DNA of 64,000 bases, taken from the NCBI GenBank assembly GCA_023398165.1, contig JAEWSQ010000014.1:124001-188000 (forward strand). Direction: 5' to 3'. The translations under genes were made by a program, and so were the position numbers. The notes under the pieces are model-generated. The model saw only the letters and a program-made list of their open reading frames with translations, was not told the DNA's origin and made no database searches. Of the stretch, positions 10,021 through 20,800 are shown in pieces; the stretch's first letter is position 1; each line of letters begins with the position of its first letter. Source of the stretch: Spirochaetota bacterium. Its GTDB lineage: Bacteria > Spirochaetota > Spirochaetia > Treponematales > Treponemataceae.

Positions 10021-10953
10021 ATGGGCCTTTTGCAGTATATTAACCTGCATTACTATTCAAAGAAATCTCTTAATGTAGGATTGCTCAGGTTGGCACAGAA
10101 ATACTTATCAGATAAGAGCACTGCCTCTTTTTGTCTTGATTCGTTTTTATTTGATAAACCTTTTTTCCAATTTCATAATTTTTCATCAGAACTGGAATTG
10201 GAAAAAACAGCACTATTTGTTCCTCATAACAATGAGTATTCCATTCTTTTTTCACATGCTCTTGATAATGTAAGTATTCAAAAATCACGTTCAACATATG
10301 ATTTTTGGAAAGGAATGCTTCCCGATACATCATGGATTTTTTTCACCGGCTCAGCGTTGGTATCTTTTTATCAGTTTTTTTCAGAATCTGACAGAGAAAC
10401 TGTTCAGTCAATCCAGGCAAGATGGCTTTGTATAGGTTCTAAACCCTGCATTTTCCTTGTGTGCTCATCCCGTCAGACAAAACTTGATTATAAGTCTCTT
10501 GATGATGTTTTACCATCTCTCTCGAATCTTCTTGATAATACCGTTAAAAACTACTTGCCTGATAATTCTGTTCAAAATGATTCTTTTACGGAAATTCAGA
10601 CTTCAATACAAGCCGGATTATCTGAATATTTACATGCTCATTGTTTTGAACTTCAAACTTCATGTATCATGGATTCTTCAGTTTTAGCTAAGAATGAGAA
10701 AAAATATATCTTATTTGAATTATTCTGCAGGATGAAGCTTGCATCAGTTAAACCTAATATCAGTTTTTTATCCAACAGCCACAGTATTAAATTAGTACTA
10801 TTTTCCCATGATGCAATTGATCCGGATATGTATGAAATGTATCTTCATCAAAATCTTGATGGTTATTTTTTAGAAGAAACACTTTCTCAATTACGTATCT
10901 CAGATAAAGGCATTTTTTCATTGCCTCAAGATATTGTAAATTTTTTATTATAG
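10021..10953 (+). CDS. Conserved-looking protein of unknown function
   Basis: The start codon directly follows the stop of the acidic-protein gene, which argues for translational coupling. The 310-residue product has no signal peptide or membrane segment. Alternating hydrophobic strands and Phe/Tyr-rich stretches suggest a compact cytoplasmic fold. No catalytic motif was recognised. Its position between the acidic protein and two motility glycosyltransferase-like genes suggests a role in the same process. It could be a diverged partner of the DUF115 proteins, but there is no motif support for this. Confidence 0.7.
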   Translation: MGLLQYINLHYYSKKSLNVGLLRLAQKYLSDKSTASFCLDSFLFDKPFFQFHNFSSELELEKTALFVPHNNEYSILFSHALDNVSIQKSRSTYDFWKGMLPDTSWIFFTGSALVSFYQFFSESDRETVQSIQARWLCIGSKPCIFLVCSSRQTKLDYKSLDDVLPSLSNLLDNTVKNYLPDNSVQNDSFTEIQTSIQAGLSEYLHAHCFELQTSCIMDSSVLAKNEKKYILFELFCRMKLASVKPNISFLSNSHSIKLVLFSHDAIDPDMYEMYLHQNLDGYFLEETLSQLRISDKGIFSLPQDIVNFLL

Positions 10954-10961
10954 GATTTTCT

Positions 10962-12494
10962 GTGAGTCTGTCCTTTTCTAAAGCATCAAATGGAGATGTT
11001 ACCTGCTTTTGGAATAATCAATCCTTGCATTCGTCATATGATCCTGGAAAAGAGGCTGTCCGGTTTGTTTCTAATGTGCATTTTACCCGCAATCCTTCAT
11101 ATATACTTTTTCTAGGCCCCTGCCTTCCCTATTGTGTTCCTGCCCTGAGGGAAAAATATCCAGACTCCAAACTTATAGCAATTCAATATTTTTCAGGTCT
11201 TCCCGTAATGGAAAACAGCTGGGATCATGAAATTATTCTATCATCAAGTACTATTACCGGTGAAAAAATATATTCTATAATTGGAGAAGAATTATCTGTT
11301 TCGACAGAAGTAATAAGCTGGCACGCTACTGAGCGTTTTCTTCCCGATTCATATATTACTTCTCAGGAAGCCGTTAAATTTTTTCTCAATAAATCAAAAT
11401 CTGTTTTGGGAACAAGGCTTTATTTTAGTAAAAGATGGTTTTCAAATACAATTTCTTTTTTTTCCCACCTTTCTTCAATTTCACTGCCTGAACGCTTTAC
11501 ATCTTCTGTACTCATAACAGCTTCCGGTCCGTCACTTAAGGAAACACTCCCCTGGATTAATCAGAACCGCTCATCTTTTTTCCTTATTGCACTGTCTTCT
11601 TCTTTAAGTGTTTTAGCAGATTCCTCTATTACACCGGATCTTTGTCTTTCAACTGACGGAGGTTACTGGGCAAAAACGCATTTACAAACATTTCTATATC
11701 ATTTTAAAACTGTACCTCTGGCTATTTCTCCGGAGAGTTCCATTCCGCGTATTCTTCTAGAAACTGGAAGTATATTGCCGCTGCATTACGGTGACGGTCC
11801 CGCATCCTTATTCTATAAATACACTTCAATACCGTATTTTGCTGCACTTCGAAACGGTACCGTAAGCGGAACAGCACTCTATCTTGCAAGACTTTTAAGT
11901 TCAGGTCCTGTTCTATTTGCAGGACTAGATTTATGTTATTCAAAAGGATTTCAGCATTCCCAGCCGAATTTGATTGAAAATTCTCTGTCTATATCAGACT
12001 TTAGATGCCATACTAAGGAAACGAGAAGCTTTCTTAGTTCAATTGCAGGAAAAGACTCTTTGGAGTTGTATAGAAACTGGTTTGCATCTCTATCCGATGA
12101 GGAAGTTCAATCGGTTTACCGGATAAAGCCTGATGAAATGGATTTATCGGCTGCTCTGGGTACTATTACTGATATTTCTTTTAGTGAAGCGGCAGAAATA
12201 ACAGCATCAGCCAACGGGAACAAAGGGAAAATCGGGAAAATAAAACTTCGTTCATGCAGGAATTCCATACTTGAACTTCTTAACGCATATAAGACTAAAG
12301 TGCAAAAATATGATGCATCGAGTTATGAAGAATTTGCTGCGGATAATGAAATTCTTGAACTGACAAAATCACTGTGTTTTCAAAAATACCTTCAGATGCA
12401 GAAAAACAATTCAGAGAAACAGTTTTCATTACTGCTCGATGAACTTATTACTTCTCTTGATACAACAATTTCCTCTGTGGAGAAATTACAATGA
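10962..12494 (+). CDS. DUF115/Maf-type motility-associated glycosyltransferase-like protein, copy 1
   Basis: The 510-residue protein has the MptE/DUF115 core: an ITASGPSLKETLPWI nucleotide-binding-type motif near residue 180, then IALSSSLSVLADSSITPDLCLSTDGG, and a later GPVLFAGLDLCYS strand-turn. In motile bacteria such Maf proteins add nonulosonic-acid-type sugars to flagellin; treponemal FlaB is known to be glycosylated. The start is GTG with AGGA upstream. It overlaps the next gene by the four bases ATGA. Enzymatic activity and substrate are inference from the family. No Leg/Pse biosynthesis gene is in the window. Confidence 0.78.
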   Translation: MSLSFSKASNGDVTCFWNNQSLHSSYDPGKEAVRFVSNVHFTRNPSYILFLGPCLPYCVPALREKYPDSKLIAIQYFSGLPVMENSWDHEIILSSSTITGEKIYSIIGEELSVSTEVISWHATERFLPDSYITSQEAVKFFLNKSKSVLGTRLYFSKRWFSNTISFFSHLSSISLPERFTSSVLITASGPSLKETLPWINQNRSSFFLIALSSSLSVLADSSITPDLCLSTDGGYWAKTHLQTFLYHFKTVPLAISPESSIPRILLETGSILPLHYGDGPASLFYKYTSIPYFAALRNGTVSGTALYLARLLSSGPVLFAGLDLCYSKGFQHSQPNLIENSLSISDFRCHTKETRSFLSSIAGKDSLELYRNWFASLSDEEVQSVYRIKPDEMDLSAALGTITDISFSEAAEITASANGNKGKIGKIKLRSCRNSILELLNAYKTKVQKYDASSYEEFAADNEILELTKSLCFQKYLQMQKNNSEKQFSLLLDELITSLDTTISSVEKLQ

Positions 12495-14083
12495 CATTCG
12501 GAGAATTGCAGAATTTGAAAGGTGATGTTATTTCACCAGCATCATACATTGAGCAAAAAAAAGCAAAGACTGATCTATGTGTATCGCTCTTTTCAAATAA
12601 TACAAGTTTCTATTCGCTGTACAATCCCTTGCAGGATGCAGAGAACTTTGCCTCTCAACATGAGTTTTCCAATGCCGGTTTTTTCATAATCGGCGGTATG
12701 GGTAATGCATACCATATAAAAAGCTTAATGAGCAAATACCCGGAATCCTTTATTCTTGTACTTGAGGATACTTTAAATTCGTATAAAACTCTTCTTCAGC
12801 AGAATGATTTTTCTTTTTTAGGCAATACCATCAATATTCGTTTCGCAACAATTGATACGTTGAAAGAATGCATAATAACTCTTTATAAACCTGCACTCCA
12901 TGGAAATATACTTTTTAAAAGCATCCGTTCATGGTTTTCCTTCCACCAGATGCAAATTGATGGAATACATGAAACTGTTACTAATGCCCTGAAGATAGTT
13001 TCCTCTGATTATTCTGTTCAATGTCACTTTGGGAAAGTCTGGATGAGAAATATACTGCGAAATATTTCTTTTTTTGAACAATCCCCTTCATCGTTCTGTT
13101 TATTCTGCGGATGCACATTTCCCGTGAATAAAACAGCTGCTGTAATTGCAGCGGGTCCGAGCCTCGATGAGTCAATTCATGAACTTAAAGAACACAGAGA
13201 TGAATACTTTATTATTGCCACTGATACAGCACTTGAAATACTTACTGCATATTCAATTGCAGCCGATGCTTTTGTAACAATTGACGGTCAAAACATTTCG
13301 TCACGTCTATTCACTAATCTTTCTTCAGACATACAAAAACCGTCTCTCGCTGTGATTGATGTCAGTGCGCATCCTAATGCACTGTCATATGCCGATGCCA
13401 ACAATATACCGATTGTTTTATGTTCTACCGGACATCCACTGTCAGCTTATTTTATGAACTATTATGATGCAATACTACCATTAAAAAGCGGCAGCGGTAC
13501 AGTAACAATAACTGCTGCAGATTTTGCAGTTCAATGCGGATTCACCTCAATCGTTTTCTATGGTGCTGATTTCTCCTGCCCTAATGCAAAACCGTATGCA
13601 AAAGGCACGTATCTTGATTCTTCTTATTCCTCTGGATCATGCAGAACCAATAGTCTTGAACAACAGTTTACATCGTTACTGTTCAGGACTGATGTTTTAA
13701 AAAATGGATTAACGTACAGCAACACAGTTTTAAGTTCTTATAAAGAAAGCCTTCTTGAACTGGTTAATAACTGTTCCCATCAAGTTTCATGGTACACATC
13801 AGTAATAGGAAACCTCCCCTTTCCCCTGCATACTTCTTCAAAGCCGTCCGTTGATTATTCAATTATAATACAAAGAATTAAAAGCATACATACTGGCCAT
13901 CTTAATACCTATACACAATCTGCCGTGACTGATGACAGTCAGGAATTTTTTGTAACGCTCCTTCCGTATTACTCATGGTTTCTGAATTTTCATAAACTGA
14001 GTGTTTCAAAATCATCTCTTTTTTTATTTAAAACGCTTGTCAAGAAACAATTTGACAATTATACTGTTTTACATGAATCGTAA
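12491..14083 (+). CDS. DUF115/Maf-type motility-associated glycosyltransferase-like protein, copy 2
   Basis: This 530-residue paralogue of the preceding gene carries the same core: AVIAAGPSLDESIHEL near residue 216, IATDTALEILTAYSIAADAFVTIDG, and a GADFSCPNAKPYAKGTYLD block near 355. Two different DUF115 proteins in tandem, coupled by an ATGA overlap, suggest either sequential sugar additions or a heteromeric enzyme. The gene overlaps the degenerate GGDEF gene downstream by 11 bases. Flagellin is the likely acceptor in the genome context, but the flagellin genes lie about 20 kb away. Confidence 0.78.
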   Translation: MTFGELQNLKGDVISPASYIEQKKAKTDLCVSLFSNNTSFYSLYNPLQDAENFASQHEFSNAGFFIIGGMGNAYHIKSLMSKYPESFILVLEDTLNSYKTLLQQNDFSFLGNTINIRFATIDTLKECIITLYKPALHGNILFKSIRSWFSFHQMQIDGIHETVTNALKIVSSDYSVQCHFGKVWMRNILRNISFFEQSPSSFCLFCGCTFPVNKTAAVIAAGPSLDESIHELKEHRDEYFIIATDTALEILTAYSIAADAFVTIDGQNISSRLFTNLSSDIQKPSLAVIDVSAHPNALSYADANNIPIVLCSTGHPLSAYFMNYYDAILPLKSGSGTVTITAADFAVQCGFTSIVFYGADFSCPNAKPYAKGTYLDSSYSSGSCRTNSLEQQFTSLLFRTDVLKNGLTYSNTVLSSYKESLLELVNNCSHQVSWYTSVIGNLPFPLHTSSKPSVDYSIIIQRIKSIHTGHLNTYTQSAVTDDSQEFFVTLLPYYSWFLNFHKLSVSKSSLFLFKTLVKKQFDNYTVLHES

Positions 14084-15314
14084 AAGTACTTTTATCATTT
14101 CACTTACAGCGGTAGTAATATTTTCAGCTACAGTCCTTTTTTTCACCATAAAGACAGGAACGGAAGCTTCCAGGGGTAAAAAAAACGCCAAGGACCAGTT
14201 TTCCTTTCTTGTTCAGAATACTTTTGATCTTTTAGAAACAAACTCAGGAATTAATGATTTATTTATTGAAGAATATACCGGTTCATTAAGACAGTATGAG
14301 AACATTGGGGCTGTAATCATCAGGGATGAAAATCATGTATATTTTGCTCACCCGCTCAACTCAAAGTTGCTATTCAAAGATTCCGCTGAACAGTATAGTA
14401 TAAAAACTAATTCATCAATTGTATCTGTCTATAGTTCAACAATCCCTTTTTCAGGCAGCACGGCAATAACAATCACAGCGGCTTTATACCATATAACGCC
14501 TTCACAAATATATTCTTCAGCCCGTGCAGCTTTTATGATCATACTTATTACAACACTCGGTATATTTTTCATAATAATTCTGCAGAGTCTGCTGTATAAA
14601 AAGAATTCAGCAGTGTCTGATGTGCAAAACACACCTGATGCAGCTGATAATTCTGTGAAAAAACAGATTCAAGATCCGGCGGAAGATTCTGATTTATTAC
14701 ACACCGTTGATACAGAAAATAAAACAGTAATAATTAAAGACACTGAAAACATGACTAATGAAGAAAGCCTTACCGCCAGTTCAATTCTTGGAGAACGAGT
14801 ATCTGATCCGCTGGGACTTTTTTCTAAAGAAACAGGTTTCGGCTGGGAATCATATTTGGAAACGAGGCTTGATTCAGAGCTTGCCCGTGCTGCTTCTTCA
14901 GAACAGGATTTAGCCCTTTTTGTTATCAGAATAAAAGATTTGCCAAGAAATTTACCACATACAAAGAAAATTGCAACAATTCTTTTAGACAACTGCAGAT
15001 TCAGAGATTTAATATTTGAATATGGTTCAGACGGGTACGCATGCATTATTCAGGAAATTGATCTTGACAGATCCATGAAACTTGCAGAAAAAATTTATAA
15101 TGCGCTTCTTAGTCTTTTACAGGAAATTAATATTCCTAATCCTGTCGGAATAGGAATATCAACTAGAACGCTTCGAATAATACCCGGATCAAGAATTCTT
15201 CATGAATCATCACAGGCATGCAGCAAAGCATTTGAAGAGGATGGTCTACCGATCGTTGCTTTCAGAGTAAATCCTGATAAATACAGGAAATTTCTCACCG
15301 AAGTCGAAGAATAA
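14073..15314 (+). CDS. Membrane sensor with degenerate GGDEF domain
   Basis: Two transmembrane helices (about residues 7-26 and 155-178) enclose a periplasmic domain of about 125 residues. A low-complexity linker leads to a C-terminal GGDEF-like fold (about 250-410). The active-site motif is replaced by a YGSDGY sequence, so diguanylate cyclase activity is not expected. Such relics often bind c-di-GMP or act as signalling modules. The ATG at 14,073 is chosen because it places the first helix at the N-terminus; the longer frame lies inside the previous gene. The gene ends base-to-base against the convergent TPR lipoprotein gene. Confidence 0.7.
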   Translation: MNRKSTFIISLTAVVIFSATVLFFTIKTGTEASRGKKNAKDQFSFLVQNTFDLLETNSGINDLFIEEYTGSLRQYENIGAVIIRDENHVYFAHPLNSKLLFKDSAEQYSIKTNSSIVSVYSSTIPFSGSTAITITAALYHITPSQIYSSARAAFMIILITTLGIFFIIILQSLLYKKNSAVSDVQNTPDAADNSVKKQIQDPAEDSDLLHTVDTENKTVIIKDTENMTNEESLTASSILGERVSDPLGLFSKETGFGWESYLETRLDSELARAASSEQDLALFVIRIKDLPRNLPHTKKIATILLDNCRFRDLIFEYGSDGYACIIQEIDLDRSMKLAEKIYNALLSLLQEINIPNPVGIGISTRTLRIIPGSRILHESSQACSKAFEEDGLPIVAFRVNPDKYRKFLTEVEE

Positions 15315-15896
15315 TCATTGTACTGATGATTGTTCAGAATCCTCTATATCGAGTATTGTTTCTTCATCTTCCTTACTATCTTCTGTTATCAGTGAAAATA
15401 CCTGCGTGTCATGGGGAAATTTTAGTGAGTAATTTTCTGCAAGTTTAGCTGCTTTTTCTTTATCCCCTTTGTGGTTATATATCATTATCAGATTTTTCAT
15501 CGATACAGTATCGTACTCGTACTTTTCTATGATTTTCTCATATAATGCTTGAGCTTCATCATATGAACCCTGCTTTGCGTATACATACGCCAATGACGAC
15601 ATAATCGATGCATTTTGAGGATCCTGTTCCAGCAAATAGGTGAACAATTCCAAGGCAGATTCATATTCGCCTGTTATAGCGTAAAGGCGTGCCATCTTAT
15701 AGGTACAGCTGTTGTATAATTCAGGGTCTGATCTTGCTTTATTATAATATTCAAGTGCTTTCGTGTAATTTTTATTTTCTGCATACTGTTCAGCAATTGT
15801 ATAATATTCACTGTACATTTCTTTCATTACTACGGCAGAGCTCACACAGGAGGAAAAAATGATGAGAACTGATACAGTTAAAACAAGCTTCTTCAT
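15315..15896 (-). CDS. TPR-repeat lipoprotein
   Basis: The signal peptide ends in a lipobox (IIFSSC, Cys near residue 17), so the protein should be lipid-anchored. At least three TPR units follow, with the usual YxxALExYxxA pattern (for example NYTKALEYYNKA, EYESALELFTYL, SYDEAQALYEKI). The C-terminus is acidic. It would act as a protein-protein adaptor at the membrane. Its ATG overlaps the stop of the uracil phosphoribosyltransferase gene by one base (TAATG). Confidence 0.8.
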   Translation of the reverse strand: MKKLVLTVSVLIIFSSCVSSAVVMKEMYSEYYTIAEQYAENKNYTKALEYYNKARSDPELYNSCTYKMARLYAITGEYESALELFTYLLEQDPQNASIMSSLAYVYAKQGSYDEAQALYEKIIEKYEYDTVSMKNLIMIYNHKGDKEKAAKLAENYSLKFPHDTQVFSLITEDSKEDEETILDIEDSEQSSVQ

Positions 15897-16966
15897 TATC
15901 TGTTGCCTAATACAGTTTGTTCTATTTTTCTCAGCTGTGAGCGGTATAAGCCGGAAATATTTGAACCGTAATCTGCAATAAGCTGAATTATATTTCTTGG
16001 AATTTCATCATTATCCCGTCCGTTCAAGCGGTCTCCTGCATCTCCCAAACCAGGCATAATATAAGCGGAAGAATTTAGAACTGGATCCATCCATAAGGTA
16101 TAACAGGTACAATTGTCCAAAGCACGTACAACCCTCAAACTGCCCTTTAATGCGGCTATAACATTAAAGAATTTTATTGATTTAGGTTTCACACCCTGGT
16201 TCAATAAGTATTTAACAACAGTAACCAGCGAACCGCCTGTGGCATTCATCGGATCTGCAAATATTAAATCTTTACCATTTAATTCATCTAGATTGAAAAA
16301 GGAATTCTTTAAATCAAGGATGTATTCCATATTTTCTTCTTTTTTTGAATCATCCCTTTTAATTTTAAATAATGCAAAAGGAGTTACATAACCGTGAGAA
16401 GAATACTCCTCTATTTCCTTGGACATAATCATAGAAGGAAGCAGCGCACCGCGGAGCATAACACACATGACGGTATTTTCAATTTTATAATCAATATCCG
16501 GTATTTTATGTACTGAATAATTCTGCACCGGAGTTGTAACGGGTGTTTTAACCACCAAATAGTTTTTATTGTCGCTGTGATTACCGGTAAAAGCAAGTCT
16601 GAAAAGCATTTCATAGGCTCTCTGGCTGTAGTATAAGAACTCCTGATGGCCTGTCCTTATATCTCTTAGTTTGGCAATAACTCGGGATGCCTCCGCATGG
16701 CTTTCTTCTTCAGTGACAAATGAAAAAACTTTTAATGAAGGAACTTCAGTACAGATTACCTGCATAATATGTCCCATTTCATTAAACATATCGATTACTT
16801 TTTTTTCTTCAGCGGCAATTGCTGTACTGAAACCGCCTGAAGCGATTATCTTAAAAGATCTCATTACTTTTTCATACAGTACATCCATTTGAGATAAATA
16901 CTGCTGATCCTTTTCGGTTAAATAACCGTCTAAAGATTCCGCCTTTAAGATAATCTTTGAATCCAT
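15896..16966 (-). CDS. upp: Uracil phosphoribosyltransferase with N-terminal extension
   Basis: The C-terminal part has the two UPRTase hallmarks: the PRPP-binding DPMNATGGS (about residue 235) and the uracil-binding MPGLGDAGDRLNG (about 305). The enzyme salvages uracil to UMP with PRPP. At 356 residues it is well beyond the usual about 210; the additional N-terminal region of about 130 residues is helical and has no motif I recognise. A strong ribosome-binding site (GGAGG) precedes the ATG. The extension could be regulatory or could mediate oligomerisation. Confidence 0.82.
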   Translation of the reverse strand: MDSKIILKAESLDGYLTEKDQQYLSQMDVLYEKVMRSFKIIASGGFSTAIAAEEKKVIDMFNEMGHIMQVICTEVPSLKVFSFVTEEESHAEASRVIAKLRDIRTGHQEFLYYSQRAYEMLFRLAFTGNHSDNKNYLVVKTPVTTPVQNYSVHKIPDIDYKIENTVMCVMLRGALLPSMIMSKEIEEYSSHGYVTPFALFKIKRDDSKKEENMEYILDLKNSFFNLDELNGKDLIFADPMNATGGSLVTVVKYLLNQGVKPKSIKFFNVIAALKGSLRVVRALDNCTCYTLWMDPVLNSSAYIMPGLGDAGDRLNGRDNDEIPRNIIQLIADYGSNISGLYRSQLRKIEQTVLGNR

Positions 16967-16975
16967 ATGTTCCTC

Positions 16976-17872
16976 CTAAAAACTCATGCCCGGTAATGTA
17001 TCTAATGAAAGTACAAAGCCCTTTATTGCTAATTGTGTTTCTGAAATTTTAATAACTTCTATGCCGCTTTTTAATGAAGCCAGCTTCAAAAGAGCAAAAG
17101 CAGCCTTTACCGCTCTTGCATCCTTAAAATATAGGTCAATATCAGTTAAGTATTGTCCTGTAAGACCTGGAACAAATAACTCCGAACATACCGCACAGGC
17201 ATCATCTAAAGCTAATTGTACTCCCAATCCCAGTATTTTAGGAAGCAAAACTTCCGGATTCGGTATATAGGCTCTTATTTTCTCATCGTTGTTGTTACGT
17301 TTGAGCGTTTCAAGTGCATAATCCGGCCATGAGAATGAAGATGGTTTATAAAATGAAGCAATGTTCGATTCAACCGAATCTGAACAAATAAAAATAACCG
17401 ACTGATACAATAGTGCTAAAGAGATACCGCTTGAATGTTTGTATACTGCATTTCTTTTGGATTTCCCATCCGCATCCATTGCGGTTACAACATTCTTAGT
17501 CCAGCCTTTCGCCTTTGTTAATGCGGAAGTAATTATTTGAGGGTAATTTCCTACCGCACAGATTTCAAACTTCTGTTTTTTGGTATCGCTGCCGACAGAT
17601 AAACCTATATATACTGTTTTTGTTCTGTCAATAATCTGATTAATCTCTTTGTCTTTGATTTCTGAAGACATTTTTTTTAATAGATTAGTTATAGTACTTT
17701 TGTTCTTCTGTACATCAAGAGTAATATACATATCATTATCAGGCGACAGAAACGTAAAGTAATCAGATTCTCTTATAACAGGCATTGTGGCGCAGCCTGC
17801 AAGCACAAATACTAAAAAACAGAAAATTAGTACTTCACTGATTTTTTTTTGTACAGCTTCATACTTTTTCAA
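16976..17872 (-). CDS. Putative lipoprotein of unknown function
   Basis: A signal sequence ending in a lipobox (FVLAGC) is followed by about 270 residues of mixed alpha/beta character. No motif was recognised. The longest frame begins inside ileS without a ribosome-binding site. TTG at 17,872 has GGAG eight bases upstream and gives a normal 26-residue lipoprotein signal, so it is preferred; an ATG at 17,893 is the alternative. The gene overlaps the end of ileS by 14 bases. Confidence 0.65.
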   Translation of the reverse strand: MKKYEAVQKKISEVLIFCFLVFVLAGCATMPVIRESDYFTFLSPDNDMYITLDVQKNKSTITNLLKKMSSEIKDKEINQIIDRTKTVYIGLSVGSDTKKQKFEICAVGNYPQIITSALTKAKGWTKNVVTAMDADGKSKRNAVYKHSSGISLALLYQSVIFICSDSVESNIASFYKPSSFSWPDYALETLKRNNNDEKIRAYIPNPEVLLPKILGLGVQLALDDACAVCSELFVPGLTGQYLTDIDLYFKDARAVKAAFALLKLASLKSGIEVIKISETQLAIKGFVLSLDTLPGMSF

Positions 17873-20800
17873 TCTTTGCACTCCAAATTTCATCCCCTGC
17901 TTCAATTTTGGTAAAGCCGATAGAAGAATCGGACCAGAGTATTTTAACACTTAAGGTCTCGCTTGCAATGTAATCGCTGAACATCGTATATGCAGTGTGA
18001 AGTACCGGGCTGCCGGTTGTGGTGAGAATAATCCTGTCGGTAACTTCGAGACCGGATTCCTTTCTGAGATTCTGTATACCGCGTACAAGATCACGAACAT
18101 TGCCTTCCATCTGCAGTTCTTCGGTAATTTCTGAATCAAGAGCGACAGTCAACGTTCCTTCATTCACAACTTTCAGCTGTGCTTTTTCAAGACGCTCAAC
18201 AATTATTTTATCAGCATCAATATCAACAGATGTATTTTCCACATCTATACTGATAGTAGATCCGTCCAGTATTGATTGAATCGTTTCCTGATCGAGCTGT
18301 GTAATTACTGAAGAAGCAGACTTCATAAGAGGTCCGAGTATTTTACCCAGAGTTTTGAAATTTGCCTTTGCCTTATATTCGACAAGCTCATCTTCCCTCT
18401 CATGGAAAACAACCTTTTTAACATTAAGCTCTTCTCTAATGCTTTCTTCCATCTCAAGTAATACAGCTTTTTCATCAGGATTTCTTGTAACAAATTCGAC
18501 CGATTTTAGAGGCTGTCTTATTTTAAGATTAAACTGATACCGCAGCGATCTTCCCATAGAAACGGCTTTCTGCACGGTGCTCATTTTAAACTCAATGTCT
18601 GCATCCCGTTTACTATCATCATACACAGGGTAATCATTAAGATGCACCGATTCAATCTCATTTTGTTTTTTCAAGTTCTGATACATTGTTTCAGTAATGA
18701 ACGGAATAACCGGTGCTGCAACTTTTGAAAAGGTTTTTAAAGCATAATATAGTGCTTCGTAAGCCTCTTTTTTGTCACCGTCATTTTCACTTTTCCAGAA
18801 TCTTCTTCTGCTTCTCCGTATATACCAGTTATTAAGCTGATCAATATAGGTAACTATAGGATCAATTGCCTTGGACAAGTCATAATCGTCCATTGCGCTT
18901 GTCACATCAAGTATGAGTTTCTGGGTAATTGACAGAAGCCATCTGTCAAGCGGATTTGCCGGAAGCTCATCATCGAATGCATGACCTTCTGCTTCGATCG
19001 TATCTATATTAGCATAGGTTACAAAAAAACTGTAGCTGTTCCAAAGCGGTATGAGAATGCCCTTTAAAACATCGCGCACACCCTCATCGCTGTATTTTAG
19101 ATCATCAGCTTTTACTGCTGCAGAATGCATTAAAAACAGCCGTATTGCATCCGCACCGAACTGTTTTACTGCGACAGCAGGATCGGTGTAGTTGCGGAGA
19201 CTCTTTGACATTTTCTTTCCATCAGAAGCAAGCACAAGACCGCTTACGATGCAGTTTTGAAATGCAGGTTTATCAAAAAGCGCCGCAGCCAGAACAGTGA
19301 GCGTATAAAACCAGCCTCTTGTCTGATCAAGACCTTCCGATATGAAGTCTGCAGGAAAATGAGCTTCAAAGTATTCTTTGTTTTCAAACGGATAGTGATT
19401 CTGTGCATAGGGCATTGCACCGGATTCAAACCAGCAGTCAAGAACTTCCGGAATTCGTTTCATTACAGATCCGCATTCACAGGGAATCGTAATGGAATCG
19501 ACAAAGTGTTTATGAAGATCCTCAGGATACACGCCCGATAATTTTTTTAATTCTTCACGGCTTCCGATGCAGAGTGTTTTACCGCAGTCAGGACACTTCC
19601 ACACGGGAATAGGATTACCCCAGTATCTGTTTCTGCTTATTGCCCAGTCGCGTGCACCCTCAAGCCATTTTCCAAAACGGCCGGTTTTAATATGATCAGG
19701 CTGCCATTTAATCTGATAATTGGCATTAATAAGTTTATCTCTAATGGATTCAACACCGACAAACCAGCTTCCCACAGCACGGTAAATAAGAGGGCTCGAG
19801 CAGCGCCAGCAATGAGGATACGCATGCAGTATCTGCTCTCTTTTTACGAGTTTGCCTTCCGTTTTAAGACGCTCAATAATATCTTTATCGCAGTCTTTAA
19901 CAAATCTTCCCTCATAGTCTGATACTTCATGTGTAAATTTGCATTCTGAATCCACGGGACAGATAACCGGAACACCGGTTCCTTTAAATACTTTATTATC
20001 ATCTTCACCAAAACCGGGAGCGGTATGAACGATGCCGGTACCGTCTGCAGTTGTAACGAAGTCCCCGTTAAACACTCTGAAAGCTCCGTCGCTTCCGTCT
20101 TCATTTTTTACAAGAGATGCAAAATAAGGGAACAGAGGTTCATACTGAAGACCGAGAAGCTCTGATCCTTTTTTTGTCCAAACTACTGAATAATCTTCCT
20201 CTTTTTTATAATAGGAACCGAGACGTTCTTCAGCAAGAATATAGTAATCATCCCCGTCTTTTACTTTAACATAGTCAATATCTGAACCCATAGTTAGACC
20301 GAGATTTGACGGGAGCGTCCACGGTGTTGTTGTCCATGCCAACAGATATGTTTTACCATTGAGAATGTCTTTATCAAAATCACGCTGTGCCTTTACGGCT
20401 CCTGTTACCTTAAACCGTATTGTAATTGCAGGATCGTGAACATCTTTATATCCGCCAAGGTTAAGTTCATGATTTGAAAGTACTGTAGAACAACGCGGAC
20501 AATAAGGAAGAATGTAGTGACCTTCATATAAGAGGCCGTTTTCCCACAGCCTTTTTAAAACCCACCAAATGGATTCCATGTATTCGCTTTCCATGGTTTT
20601 ATAGTCATTTTCAAAATCTACCCATCGGCCCAGCCGTGTGATAGTCTGCTTCCATTCTTTAACATAGCGCAAAACACTTGAACGGCATGCTTCATTAAAT
20701 TTATCAACGCCGAACTTTTCAATATCTGTTTTTGAGTTTAATCCAAGTTCTTTTTCAATTAAATTTTCAACAGGAAGGCCGTGGCAATCCCAGCCGAAAC

